Below the pieces are notes generated by a model. That model had not been told where the DNA came from. It did no database searches and worked only from the letters and a program-made list of their open reading frames with translations. Below, in pieces: positions 45,622-54,956 of a stretch of 64,000 bases of DNA. The position numbers were made by a program, and so were the translations under genes. Source of the DNA: Acidovorax sp. A79 (GTDB lineage: Bacteria > Pseudomonadota > Gammaproteobacteria > Burkholderiales > Burkholderiaceae_C); contig NZ_AP028672.1 of assembly GCF_041154505.1 (NCBI RefSeq), forward strand, positions 2,059,001-2,123,000, written 5' to 3'. How positions within the stretch are numbered: position 1 is the stretch's first letter; every line of letters starts with the position of its first letter.

Positions 45622-47754
45622 TCAGAACGACACGGTCGCAGACACTTTGAAGGTGCGCGGTGCGCCTGGCATCACGAAGCCGTCACCGAAGATGCCGATC
45701 CAGTACTTCTTGTCGGCCACGTTTTCCACGCTGGCGTTGAAACGCACGGGCATGCTGCCGAACCTGGTGGCGTAGCTGGCATTCAGGTCCAGGCGGTTCC
45801 AGGAGGGCACGCGCAGCTTGTTGCCCGAATCCGCCCACTGCGAGCTGGTATGGACCACGCGGCCGCCCACCTTCAGACCTTGCACGGGCGTTTGCCAATC
45901 CAGGCCGATGCGCGCGCGCAGCTCAGGCGTGCCGTAGGTATCGCGGCCGGTGTTGCGCTGCTCGGATTCGATGTGGGTAACGCCGCCCAGCAGCGACAGG
46001 TCTTTGGTCAACATGCCGTACATGCTCCACTCCAGGCCGCGCAGCCGCTGCTCGCCGTCATCGACCATGCGGTTGGCACTGTTGGTGACGAAGGAGGGGC
46101 GCTTGATCTCATAGGCGCTGACGGTGTGCGTGAGCGCACCCGTCTGCAGCTTCACGCCCAGTTCGAACTGCTTGGTCTGCTTCGGTGGCAGGGCCTCACC
46201 CGTGTTGGCGTAGCCCACTCCAACAATCTGGCCGGGCTCCAGGCCTTCGGTGTAATTGCCAAAGAGCGAGAGGGAATCCCCCCAGGGCCGTACCACGGCG
46301 GCGAGCATGGGGGAGAAACGGCTTTCGCTGTATTTTTGCAGCGGCATCTTCACGGTCTGGTGGCGCCCGCCCACTGTCAGCAGCACGGTTTCATGGGCAA
46401 AGGCCATGGTGTCGGCGACGGCCAGCGAGCGGTAGTCGTTCACGGTGGTGTAGCCGGTCCACTTGGGCGCTGCGGGAAAGGTGGGCGCGACGGGGTTGTA
46501 CATGTTGGTGGTGTAGCAGTAGTTGCAGGCGGTGTTGACCGTGCCTTCCTTGTGCTTGAGGACATTGGCCGAAAGCTGCAGGCGGTGCTTGACGCTGCCG
46601 GTGTCGAACTTGCCGATCACGCCCGTCTCGGCCGTGCGGCGCTCGGATTCGGTGTGGACGTTGTAGATCGCGCCGCGCGTGGTGCCGTCCGCGCCGGTGA
46701 CGAAGGCGCGCGTGCCGAACAGCAGGCCGTTGCCCTCGGCCTCGGAGCCGCCCAGCGCGAAGTACCCTTGCCAGTCGGGCGTGAAGTCGACCTCGGCGCG
46801 GGCCAGCGCGCCGCTGTTGTCGTACTGCCCGTGCGTGCCGCGGAACATGTTGGTGTCGCCCTCGGGCGGCGCCAGCAGGCGGCCCACGCCGGGGATCTGG
46901 GCGTTGCCCAGGAAGTTGAACATGCCCGGGCTGCCGCCCTCGATCTTGGTGACGCTGCTGTACACGTCCAGCGAGAAGCGCGCGCGGTCGCCCAGGTAGT
47001 CCAGCGCCAGAGCCCCCACGCGGCGGGTCTGGTCCTCCTCCTTGGCGCCCATCTCGCCGCTGCCATAGACGCCGTTGAAGCGGATACCCAGGCGCTTTTC
47101 ATCGCCGAAGCGCTTGCCCACGTCGGCATGGCCCTGCAGGTATGAATGCGTGGCGTAGGTCATCGTCAGGTCGGCGATGGGCTGCGCCAGTGCGCGCTTG
47201 GTGACCATGTTGACGGTGCCGGCCACGCTGTTGTTGGGCGGCATGCCCGAGAGCAGCACGTTCGGGCCGCGCAGCACCTCGATGCGTTCGAACATCTCCA
47301 CCGGCACCGCATTGGCCGGGGCGATGCCGTACAGGCCGTTGGTGGCGATGTCCATCGCGCTCATGTCCAGGCCGCGCAGGTTGAAGTTCTGCAGCAGGTG
47401 GTTCTTGTTGGTGATGAAGACGACCGACGAGTCGTTCTCCAGCACGTCCTGCAGCGTGAGGGCCGACCAGTCCTCGGCCAGCTCGCGCGTGTAGGCGTTG
47501 ACATGCACGGGCGCCTCCAGGATGGACGTGGCGCCCAGGATGCCCAGGCGCGCGCCCGATGCGGCCTTGTGGCCGGGCGCGCGGGTCGGCAGGTCTTCAC
47601 GTTCGTACTTGCTGCGCACATTGACTTGCTCCAGCGTGGCGGTGGCCGTGCCGCCGTCCGCGGTCTGCCCTGCGACGGAGGCGCTGAAAGCCAGCAGCGC
47701 CAGAGCGATGGGAGTAAGCCGGCCGGTGCGGCCAAAGGATGCTTTGTTGGACAT
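45622..47754 (-). CDS. TonB-dependent siderophore receptor
   Basis: A 710-residue outer-membrane receptor: signal peptide (ALALLAFSASVAGQ), plug domain at about 75-190 (ALTLQDVLENDSSVVF, RGLDMSAMDIATNG, EVLRGPNVLLSGMPPNNSVAG) and a C-terminal barrel ending SATVSF with the typical terminal Phe. It imports a ferric siderophore using TonB energy. A Fur box lies just upstream of the ATG. The neighbouring PepSY operon is on the same strand, so this is an iron-uptake locus. The siderophore is not identifiable. Confidence 0.9.
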   Translation of the reverse strand: MSNKASFGRTGRLTPIALALLAFSASVAGQTADGGTATATLEQVNVRSKYEREDLPTRAPGHKAASGARLGILGATSILEAPVHVNAYTRELAEDWSALTLQDVLENDSSVVFITNKNHLLQNFNLRGLDMSAMDIATNGLYGIAPANAVPVEMFERIEVLRGPNVLLSGMPPNNSVAGTVNMVTKRALAQPIADLTMTYATHSYLQGHADVGKRFGDEKRLGIRFNGVYGSGEMGAKEEDQTRRVGALALDYLGDRARFSLDVYSSVTKIEGGSPGMFNFLGNAQIPGVGRLLAPPEGDTNMFRGTHGQYDNSGALARAEVDFTPDWQGYFALGGSEAEGNGLLFGTRAFVTGADGTTRGAIYNVHTESERRTAETGVIGKFDTGSVKHRLQLSANVLKHKEGTVNTACNYCYTTNMYNPVAPTFPAAPKWTGYTTVNDYRSLAVADTMAFAHETVLLTVGGRHQTVKMPLQKYSESRFSPMLAAVVRPWGDSLSLFGNYTEGLEPGQIVGVGYANTGEALPPKQTKQFELGVKLQTGALTHTVSAYEIKRPSFVTNSANRMVDDGEQRLRGLEWSMYGMLTKDLSLLGGVTHIESEQRNTGRDTYGTPELRARIGLDWQTPVQGLKVGGRVVHTSSQWADSGNKLRVPSWNRLDLNASYATRFGSMPVRFNASVENVADKKYWIGIFGDGFVMPGAPRTFKVSATVSF

Positions 47755-47778
47755 TGCTTCTTGCCGTTATTTGATGCG

Positions 47779-47797
47779 AATGAAAATAATTCTCATT
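47779..47797 (-). promoter_or_regulatory. Fur box upstream of the TonB receptor
   Basis: The minus strand reads AATGAGAATTATTTTCATT, close to the classical Fur 19-mer with dyad symmetry, 25-43 bases before the receptor ATG. It indicates iron repression. Confidence 0.8.
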
Positions 47798-47861
47798 ATA
47801 TTTCATGTTGTAACCGACACCCCGCTGGCGACTGAGTACGGTAGGCCTGTTTCTGGAAGTC

Positions 47862-47913
47862 AAATTGGCCTCCAGCGCTTATGCAGCAAGCGCAGGCAGC
47901 TATGAAAATGAAG
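47862..47913. repeat. Dispersed palindromic repeat, copy D
   Basis: AAATTGGCCTCCAGCGCTT...AAGCGCAGGCAGCTATGAAAATGAAG, same order as copy A. It lies between the end of the PepSY operon and the Fur box, where it may stop read-through into the receptor gene. Confidence 0.75.
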
Positions 47914-47928
47914 TGTTGCGCATGCACA

Positions 47929-49461
47929 TCAGGCAGCCACGCCGACCGGATGCACCTTGGCGCGCTGGCGCCAACCCAGCCATCCGAAGAACAGTGCCAG
48001 CAGCAGGCAGGTCAGGCCCAGCAGTACCCCGTCCGGACTGGGGTCCAGCACGGCGGCCACGGGTACCAGCGCATTGCAGATCGCCGTGAACCACAACAGG
48101 CCGGGCGCAGCGCGTTCCGTGCCGCGCCAGATCGCCCAGGCGATGCAGGCGAGAAACAGCGTGTAGTACACACCCTGGTGGAGCATGTCGATGTCGCCCA
48201 CCCTCGGCGCGAACCAGTGCGCCAGGGCAAGCGTCGCGGGTAGCGCCGCAGCGCAGCCCAGGCACACACCCTGCGTGAGCGCGGACACGACACGCACATG
48301 GCGCGGCCGCCTCATGGGCTGCCCGTCTTGCGGTTTGCGCGCGCGCTGGGTCCGCGTCTCTATCCACAGCAAATTCCCGGTGTAGAACAGCAGCGCACCC
48401 GACAGCCCCAGCAGCAGGTACAGGATGCGCACCGTGTCGCCACCATAGCTGCCGAAGTGCAGCGCGAACAGGCTGCTGAGGAGCGCCGTCGACGCATAGC
48501 CGCTGGCACCCGGCAGATAGTTGCGATCGTAGATTTCGCCGCTGCCCAGGTTCACGAAAGCCAGGCCGTAGCGCGAGGCGCGCTGGAAGTGCCGTTCATC
48601 CACGCCCCCCACCAGCCCCACGGGGCCGCTGGGGAGCATCACGTAGTCCAGGCCCAGGGGCGCAAAGCCCGGCGCCTGCTCCTGTACGCGGCGCATGATC
48701 TCGCTCGGAGGCAGCCAGTCTGCGCGCGCCACCTGCGGCGGCTTGACACTGTCGCGCGCGACGGTGGCGCGCAGGCCTTCCTGATAGACGAACTTGTCCT
48801 GCGCCAGGTAGACCATGTCGTGCAGCCCGAACACGGCGGCGCTCAGCGCGATGACAAGGTGAAACGGCAGGCTGGCCACGCCCAGCAGGTTGTGCACATC
48901 CAGCCACATGCGCTTGAGGTTGGATCCCAGGCGCAGATAAAACAAGTCCTTCACCAGCGAAGGCAGCAGCACCACGATGCCTGACACCAGGGCCAGCGCA
49001 TAGGCCAGAGACACGAGGCCGATCAGCGGCTCGGCCAATTCCAGCGGAATGGGCAGGCCACCCTTTCGATGCAGGTAGTCCACAAAATTGCCGCTGGTGT
49101 CGTCCTCGCGCGGCATGGAGTGCATGCGGTGCAATTGACCATCGTTGCCCAGTTGCCACCACACCGCGTCCTGGCCGCGCACCATGTGCGCAAGCGCGGG
49201 CTGGGTGTGGTCCGCACTGGGCCAGCGCAAACGCACGCGGCCCGTGAAGTCCGGGTTCGCGTCGAGGAAGACTTTGGCCAGCGCGTCGCCGTCATTGCTG
49301 ATCGCACGGGATACGGCGGCCGGTGGCTGGGTCCAGCGGGTGATCTCGGCTTCCAGCATCGAGAACGCGCCAGCGTAGAAGGCGACGTACAACACCAGCC
49401 CGCAGAGGATGCCAACCCAGGTGTGAACCGCCAGGTAGTCGCGAACGGTCTGCGCCTTCAT
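47929..49461 (-). CDS. PepSY-associated membrane protein, iron-uptake locus
   Basis: A 510-residue protein of the PepSY-TM group. The first helix starts at HTWVGILCGLVLYVAFYAGAF and about five further membrane helices follow; a large periplasmic part contains the PepSY-like segments. Proteins of this group accompany siderophore receptors and are thought to reduce or release iron at the inner membrane. The ATG at 49461 follows GGAAGG and overlaps the stop of the preceding small gene by 4 bases. It is the last gene of a three-gene operon. Confidence 0.82.
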   Translation of the reverse strand: MKAQTVRDYLAVHTWVGILCGLVLYVAFYAGAFSMLEAEITRWTQPPAAVSRAISNDGDALAKVFLDANPDFTGRVRLRWPSADHTQPALAHMVRGQDAVWWQLGNDGQLHRMHSMPREDDTSGNFVDYLHRKGGLPIPLELAEPLIGLVSLAYALALVSGIVVLLPSLVKDLFYLRLGSNLKRMWLDVHNLLGVASLPFHLVIALSAAVFGLHDMVYLAQDKFVYQEGLRATVARDSVKPPQVARADWLPPSEIMRRVQEQAPGFAPLGLDYVMLPSGPVGLVGGVDERHFQRASRYGLAFVNLGSGEIYDRNYLPGASGYASTALLSSLFALHFGSYGGDTVRILYLLLGLSGALLFYTGNLLWIETRTQRARKPQDGQPMRRPRHVRVVSALTQGVCLGCAAALPATLALAHWFAPRVGDIDMLHQGVYYTLFLACIAWAIWRGTERAAPGLLWFTAICNALVPVAAVLDPSPDGVLLGLTCLLLALFFGWLGWRQRAKVHPVGVAA

Positions 49462-49748
49462 TGCAATACCTTCCAGGCGGTGAAAGCAGCTGCATTGGCC
49501 AGCAGGAAGACTGCCAGGCATTGCCGACGGCTTCGGGCCAGGAATGCCGCGCACGGCACGGCCGCCCACAGCAGGACCGCCAGCCACATGGCAATTTGGT
49601 CGCGTACCGGCACATGGCTTGGCAAGAGCCCGCCGTACATCAGCAGCCAACTGAGCCACAGTGCCAATGGAAAGCCAAGAAGAAAACCCGTCAATCCCTT
49701 GAAGAGCAGATGACGGGGCGCTGCGTCGGGATCTTTCCGACGACTCAT
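49458..49748 (-). CDS. Small membrane protein, DUF3649-like
   Basis: A 96-residue protein with about three membrane helices (LTGFLLGFPLALWLSWLLMYGG; IAMWLAVLLWAAVPCAAFLA; LAVFLLANAAAFTAWKVL). It overlaps both neighbours by 4 bases (ATGA), a tight translational operon. I believe it belongs to the small DUF3649-type proteins found next to PepSY proteins in iron-uptake loci; this is from memory of such clusters and not certain. Confidence 0.7.
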   Translation of the reverse strand: MSRRKDPDAAPRHLLFKGLTGFLLGFPLALWLSWLLMYGGLLPSHVPVRDQIAMWLAVLLWAAVPCAAFLARSRRQCLAVFLLANAAAFTAWKVLQ

Positions 49749-50008
49749 CGCACAGCTCTTTTGGATGCGCCACGGCGCCTGGCCTGGCAGTAGCTCAGGC
49801 AGGGTATCGCCAGCATGGCCACCCCCAACACAAAGGCGATGGACACGGCCAGCCCCATGCCGCTGGCGTGGATGCCACCTACAGCGACCAGCGCCGCCGC
49901 CACTCCCAGCGCTGCGTACGGCCACCTCTGGTGCGGCCCGTCCGCACGGGGGGTGGCGCGCAGAACCAGCCAGCCACACGCAAAGGTCAGAAGAATACCG
50001 ATCAACAT
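49745..50008 (-). CDS. Small membrane protein, DUF3325-like
   Basis: An 87-residue protein with three membrane helices (MLIGILLTFACGWLVLRATP; YAALGVAAALVAVGGI; LAVSIAFVLGVAMLAIPCLSY). It is the first gene of the operon with the 96-aa protein and the PepSY protein, and a Fur-like box precedes it. The DUF3325 assignment rests on size, helix pattern and context. It probably assists iron uptake in the inner membrane. Confidence 0.7.
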   Translation of the reverse strand: MLIGILLTFACGWLVLRATPRADGPHQRWPYAALGVAAALVAVGGIHASGMGLAVSIAFVLGVAMLAIPCLSYCQARRRGASKRAVR

Positions 50009-50012
50009 GTAT

Positions 50013-50033
50013 GCAATTGAGAATAAGAATTGC
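50013..50033 (-). promoter_or_regulatory. Fur-like box upstream of the PepSY operon
   Basis: A 21-bp near-palindrome with GCAATT / AATTGC ends and GAGAAT/AAGAAT hexamers in the middle, directly before the first gene of the operon. It resembles the Fur box at 47779 in composition and position. Confidence 0.65.
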
Positions 50034-50468
50034 TACCAATGTTAATCGGTCCCCGTGAACGCCCTGAACAGGGTGCCACCACAGGGCGCTTTTCAACCCG
50101 AAAACCCGTGCCCATGCCGTGTTCATCGCCCCCGCACGCAGCTCTGCGAGAGGTCCAGCCACAAGGCTTGATCACCTTCCGCGTGAATGAACCTGGCAGC
50201 GCACGCCACGCCACCGAATGGAAGGCCGTATGAGGAAGGGGGCCGGTATCGAGCACATCCGACGGTTGCCCCCGTTTGCTTCAGTGCAAAGGACTTCATC
50301 TGCGGCATGGGGGGCGCCGCACTGCCGGGGATACCGAAGTGCAATACGTCCGTTCACAGGTGGGGCTCGCCGCACGTAGCGCAGGCATGGCCCCCATCGA
50401 TCAGGCCGTGATCGAGATTGCAAACAATAGTCAATTCTCGGATTTTTGATTTATGGCGAGTTACCGTA

Positions 50469-50530
50469 TGTGACATGAGTATTGGGCAGCTGGAGCAATT
50501 TGCCCCAACGTCCTATTTCGCCATGTCACA
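50469..50530 (+). repeat. Nested inverted repeat, possible structured RNA or site
   Basis: Outer arms TGTGACATG (50469-50477) and CATGTCACA (50522-50530) are perfect. Inside them TTGGGCA and TGCCCCAA can pair with one bulge. The whole forms a long two-part hairpin. Confidence 0.5.
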
Positions 50531-51008
50531 AAAATCGCTCGCCCCACTGATTGCACGGTTGCCTTTGCATGGGCACCTATGCGGAGCCTTGCTTGACAGC
50601 ACATGACGGCTTGAAATCGCCGTGCGTGGCGGCCTGAAGAGCTGCATCGCAGGAAGGCGCACTTGCAGTCCGCGCATCAAACCGCTGATGAGCGAAATGC
50701 CGGCGGCAATTTACTCGAGACCGTGCCGAGGGGGATGACTCGGCAGTGAAGTCCGCGTCCTGGCGTTCGGATGCAGTCGCACCTGCGCTGCACAGCGTCC
50801 AATCGGCGCGCTGTCGCACTTGTCGGCCACGGGTTGGGCCTGGAGGGCTGACCGGGAAACCCCGGAGGCGCCGGTTAGTTATCTGCAGATTGGCTAGTCC
50901 ATTGGCGTTGGCACGACCGTGCGTCGTTTTCGGCGTATCGAATCTCGACGTGATTTCCGCACTGCCGTAACGCGCTGAATGTCCTTTGTGTGATGCCGCA
51001 GGCACTGC

Positions 51009-51038
51009 GCCCACTTTGGACAGTGGGCTGGATTTTTT
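51009..51038 (+). terminator. Rho-independent terminator without an evident upstream gene
   Basis: The perfect 7-bp stem GCCCACT-ttggac-AGTGGGC is followed by TGGA and six T residues on the plus strand. No protein gene precedes it on this strand within 1 kb, which hints at an untranslated transcript. Confidence 0.6.
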
Positions 51039-51147
51039 CGCTGGGCCCCTCGTTTCATGACGCGGACCCACGATCCGAAAGTTGTTTGTTGTATGTCTGC
51101 TCACTGCTTCACCGTTCTGAGCAGCGTTTAAATCCAAAGAGGGAATC

Positions 51148-53970
51148 GTGTTGAAAAGAACAAATGGTTGGAGAACCATGCATGCCTTGGTTCACAAGTT
51201 CCTGCGCGGCGTGGCCGCGATAGGTGTTGGGGGGATGCTTCTGGCAGCGCATCCGGCGCACGCCGAATTCGTCAATGGCGGGTTTGAGGGCGGCACGTTT
51301 GGCAGCGAATGGATCAAAACGACTCTGCAGAACAACGGCGTGCCCACAGTTAGTACGCACACCATCAACCCCAAATCCATCAAGGATCTGAATCTTCGGG
51401 CCAATGCTGGTGACGCAGGATATGACCCCAATCTCTATACCACCACGGGGACGGCACCAGACGCCACGGACCTGTCCGTGGTGCTGGATGCAGGTGGCGC
51501 GGGCGCTCGCAGCCAACAGGATCATCTGCTCACTGGCGCCATCCCCGCTGCCTCCTTGCGCTGGCCCTTTGCTGGCAACAACAGTGCTTTGGTGAATCTG
51601 AATCCACTTGGATCTACCCAGGCAACGCGTCATATTGCCCGAAGTGGCAGCCCGACCCTGGGGAACCCGCCCGTGCAGTACACGAGCCATGCTTCCCGTG
51701 CCAGCTCCATTCGGCAACGCGCCCAAGTGACGGCTGCCGATGTGGACGCAGATGGCAAGGTACACGTTCGCTTCGCCATGACGCCCGTGCTTGACAACCC
51801 AGGATTGATCAAAGTGCTGGGCGGCACCGTGAGTGCTGCTTCCGGCTCCCCCATCGTCACAGGCACGGGGACCAATTTCACGGCCACGGTGAGCCCTGGA
51901 AACTATGTGCGTCTTGGCACGAACAATACGGATCGTCAGGTACTTTCCGTTGACAGTGACACGCAAATTACGCTGACCAGCAACGCCATCAACGTGACAA
52001 ATGGTGCGGTATATGTTTCCAGCGTTTCCGGTGGGCATTTCTCCGAAGAACAGCCCTACTTTGCGGTCGAAGTGCGCAAGATCACGTCGGCCGTGGATTC
52101 CACCCCTGTTCCTGTGCCTGGTGCCCCCGCGAGCTCCCCTGGCCAGTTGTTCTTCACCTTCAACTTCTCCAACCAGCCAGGGACCGTGTGGCATGACACC
52201 ACGAACAACACCCGGAACTACGCCTATTCGGAATTCATCACTTTTGACATAGCCCCCGGCAATGCCAAACTGCAGGTGGGCGACTGGATCGAGCTTGAAC
52301 TGGTGGCGGCGGGTTGCTCTCCTGGCGGGCACGAAGGCCATGTGCATGTGGACAGCTTTAGCTTCAGGCTCCCCGACGTGTTGTGGGTGAGCGTCTCTGG
52401 CCCCGTGTCTGTCAGCAGCGCCAATGGCACTCAGATCACCTACACCTATACCTACACCAACAAGACCAGCGACCCAGTGAGCAACGCCACTGTGACGCCG
52501 GTGATGCCGCAAGACAATTCGGCCGTCCCTCAGAACGTGACCTACGTGTCTTCCAGTGGAGGAAACTGCACGCCGGCTTCTGGTGGCGCCACTGCCACAC
52601 CGCCAACGCCAGGCGGCTCCCTGAGTTGCAACGTGGGTACGTTGGCGCCGGGGCAGTCGGGGTCTTTTACTGTCACCGTAGTTGTTCCCGATGGGGCAAT
52701 AGGGCCCATCAACAACGGGAACTACACCATCGCGGGTGACGCGGTCGATCCGCTGCCCGGCCCCATGTGGAAAACGGATCTGGTCAGCCCTTCGACGCTC
52801 AGCGACATGGACGTGGATGCGGTGACTCTGAACCTGCCACCGACTGCCAATGTAGGCACGCTTTACACCGGCTCGTATACCTGCACCAACAAGGGGGCTG
52901 CTGCCGCGGATGTTGCAACATGCGATGCCGCAAATCTGCCCGCAGGCGTGGGCGTCTCGGCATGTACCGTGAGCCCTGCCAATACGCCCTGGACCCAGCC
53001 AGGTACCGTGCCTTCCGGAGAGACTGTGACATGTCAAGTTTCTGGAACACCCACCACAACGGGTAGCGTGACCGTGCATGTGACCACCGGGGCCGACAAC
53101 GATCCGAATACGCTGAACAATGAACGTACCGCCATCATCGCCATCGCTGGTGTCCTACCTACGCCTGACATGGCGATCGACTTGGCAGGTATTCCGCCCT
53201 CAGGGACAGTTGGTGTGCCCTACAGCGGTAGCTTCACGTGCCAGAACATCGGTGCCGCCACGGCGCTCACCGGCACCACCTGCGCCGTGGGAGGGCTCCC
53301 GGCAGGGGTGAACCAAGGGACCTGCAGCATCAGCACAGGCGGCGCCTGGATCGCCGGAAACGCCGTACCTGCGGGGGCCTTCGTCACCTGTACGGTGAGC
53401 GGCACGCCAACCAGCTCTGGTGGGTTGACCGTGAACGGCTCCACCGGCGCCACGGGCGACATCAATGTCGGCAACAACACAGCATCGAAGCCTGTGTCTA
53501 TGACGACGGCCCCGGATGTACTGGTGGATGTGAGCGGGTTGCCTGCCACCGCAAGAGTGGGTGTCTCTTACACAGGGAGCTACACCTGCACCAACGCTGG
53601 TTCTGCCGATGCGGTGGCCGGCACGAGTTGCTCTGTCGCCGGTCTGCCTCCGGGCCTGTCCACGAGCTCCTGCACGGTCAGCCCTGGGGCCTCGGCATGG
53701 GTCGCAGGGAACGCCATTCCCCAAGGCCAGACGGTGACATGCCAGGTGAGCGGCACCCCCACGACCTTGGGGACGGCTACCGCCAACGGCACAACGGGTG
53801 CAGCAGGCGACGGTGATACATCCAACAATACGCAGTCGCGCGTCATCGCCGTAGAAGCGGCCAATGCTCCGGCATCGATTCCCACGCTCTCGGAATGGGG
53901 ACTTGTCATGCTGTCCAGCTTGATGGTCATGATGGGCCTGATCCGTCGCAAGCGCGTGCTCGTCCCGTAG
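51148..53970 (+). CDS. Large secreted repeat protein with IPTL-CTERM tail
   Basis: A ~940-residue surface protein. After a signal peptide (GVAAIGVGGMLLAAHPAHA-EF) comes a ~380-residue globular part beginning FVNGGFEGG. A DUF11-like domain follows (VSGPVSVSSANGTQITYTY), then three similar ~110-residue modules, each with GxxYTGSYTCxNxG, CxVSP and VTCQVSGTPTTxG, where paired cysteines suggest disulfides. The IPTL-CTERM tail is IPTLSEWGLVMLSSLMVMMG, then RRKRV. Exosortase processing is predicted. The start is uncertain: GTG 51148, TTG 51151 (GAGGG 7 bases before) or ATG 51178. Confidence 0.82.
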   Translation: MLKRTNGWRTMHALVHKFLRGVAAIGVGGMLLAAHPAHAEFVNGGFEGGTFGSEWIKTTLQNNGVPTVSTHTINPKSIKDLNLRANAGDAGYDPNLYTTTGTAPDATDLSVVLDAGGAGARSQQDHLLTGAIPAASLRWPFAGNNSALVNLNPLGSTQATRHIARSGSPTLGNPPVQYTSHASRASSIRQRAQVTAADVDADGKVHVRFAMTPVLDNPGLIKVLGGTVSAASGSPIVTGTGTNFTATVSPGNYVRLGTNNTDRQVLSVDSDTQITLTSNAINVTNGAVYVSSVSGGHFSEEQPYFAVEVRKITSAVDSTPVPVPGAPASSPGQLFFTFNFSNQPGTVWHDTTNNTRNYAYSEFITFDIAPGNAKLQVGDWIELELVAAGCSPGGHEGHVHVDSFSFRLPDVLWVSVSGPVSVSSANGTQITYTYTYTNKTSDPVSNATVTPVMPQDNSAVPQNVTYVSSSGGNCTPASGGATATPPTPGGSLSCNVGTLAPGQSGSFTVTVVVPDGAIGPINNGNYTIAGDAVDPLPGPMWKTDLVSPSTLSDMDVDAVTLNLPPTANVGTLYTGSYTCTNKGAAAADVATCDAANLPAGVGVSACTVSPANTPWTQPGTVPSGETVTCQVSGTPTTTGSVTVHVTTGADNDPNTLNNERTAIIAIAGVLPTPDMAIDLAGIPPSGTVGVPYSGSFTCQNIGAATALTGTTCAVGGLPAGVNQGTCSISTGGAWIAGNAVPAGAFVTCTVSGTPTSSGGLTVNGSTGATGDINVGNNTASKPVSMTTAPDVLVDVSGLPATARVGVSYTGSYTCTNAGSADAVAGTSCSVAGLPPGLSTSSCTVSPGASAWVAGNAIPQGQTVTCQVSGTPTTLGTATANGTTGAAGDGDTSNNTQSRVIAVEAANAPASIPTLSEWGLVMLSSLMVMMGLIRRKRVLVP

Positions 53971-53991
53971 TAAATGGATTCGTTAGGCGGT

Positions 53992-54033
53992 CGTCATGGT
54001 GTCCACCAATCGATACCGGTGGACACCATGACG
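53992..54033. terminator. Perfect 16-bp inverted repeat after the IPTL-CTERM gene
   Basis: Arms CGTCATGGTGTCCACC (53992-54007) and its exact complement (54018-54033) with a 10-base loop lie 21 bases behind the stop codon. It probably ends or protects the transcript, though no T-run follows. The remaining ~280 bp to the next gene show nothing I recognise. Confidence 0.6.
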
Positions 54034-54314
54034 CGTTCAAGCTGCAATTCCTTTTCAATTGCGAAATATGTCGCCCAACTGCGCGTCCTCACTTCGGTCG
54101 GCTGCGCGGACGTCCGCTGTTGCCACGGCAGGCACGGTGCGAACCCGACAAGCAATGCGCGCAGACTGCATAGGAGCGCGCCAAGCAGTCACACGGGCGC
54201 GCTGCCGGTGGATGCCCGTCAGCTGAGGCATATGCGCGTGAACGCAACGCGCGGGCACGCCATCCGGTTGCGTCCATTGCAGCGGCTTTTCATGGTGGCG
54301 CTGCCAGGGCCAGA

Positions 54315-54956
54315 TCAAGGCGCAGCGGACAGCAGTTCGCGAGGAGGCTGCCAGCCCGGCAGTTGCTGGATTCGACGCAGCCAGGCACGCACGTGTGGCG
54401 GAACGTCGAGCCGCACGTCATCCGCCCAGAACAGGTAGCCGCAGAGCGCGCAATCAGCCACCGACAGTTGCTCGTCGAGGATGAATGCGCGTCCGTCGCT
54501 CAGCTCGGCCTCAAGCCGCGCTATGTCGCGCTGATAGCGCGCCAGCAGCCATTCCGGTGTGCCGCCGGGATACTCCTGCGGGGCAAACTGGCGGGCAAAA
54601 CGAACATGTGGCAGCGACAGGCCGAGACGATTGGCCTCCCAGAACAGCCATTCGCGCACACGCGCCATGCGCTGCGGGCTCTCGCCACCCAGGCGCTGCA
54701 GGCGCTCTGCCAGCAGGCACAGAATGGCGTTGGACTGCACGAAACTCTCCGCTCCCCACACCAGGAGCGGTACCTCATTGAAACGCGCCAGGCTGCGAAA
54801 TGGCTCTGGTCGTTGTTCAGGCGGCACAAAGATGTCGATATGGACATAGTCATGCTCAACCTGCCCAAACACCAATGCCAGGCGCACCTTGTTGCTATGG
54901 CCAGATTCACGGTTGCCGTAGAGGGTGATGCCGGTTGGTGTGAGCGGGGGCGTCAT
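54315..54956 (-). CDS. Glutathione S-transferase family protein
   Basis: A 213-residue GST. The thioredoxin-like start is ITLYGNRESGHSNKVRLALV, followed by EVPLLVWGAESFVQSNAIL (cis-Pro and Ser/Asn of the glutathione site). The C-terminal helical domain has the N-capping LSVADCALCGYL. A detoxifying role is likely, substrate unknown. I prefer the ATG at 54956 (AGGA before it); the frame has upstream starts that would add 23 polar residues. It stands alone, left of the copper island. Confidence 0.82.
   Translation of the reverse strand: MTPPLTPTGITLYGNRESGHSNKVRLALVFGQVEHDYVHIDIFVPPEQRPEPFRSLARFNEVPLLVWGAESFVQSNAILCLLAERLQRLGGESPQRMARVREWLFWEANRLGLSLPHVRFARQFAPQEYPGGTPEWLLARYQRDIARLEAELSDGRAFILDEQLSVADCALCGYLFWADDVRLDVPPHVRAWLRRIQQLPGWQPPRELLSAAP

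Larger units (their letters stand above)
50041..51147. other. Gene-poor stretch of about 1.1 kb with structured DNA
   Basis: No reading frame here has a convincing start, ribosome site and family. A minus-strand frame (50577-51179) is long but unrecognisable and rich in Arg/Ser/Ala, as expected of chance frames. The stretch contains a nested inverted repeat (50469-50530) and a terminator (51009-51038). Part of it (around 50420-50560) is visibly richer in A and T than the surrounding genes. It may be a remnant of acquired DNA or hold an RNA gene. Confidence 0.5.

Noticed and set aside
50577..51179. A 200-codon minus-strand frame in the gene-poor region
   Set aside because: No family, no ribosome site, composition like a chance frame, and it runs into the start of the next gene.
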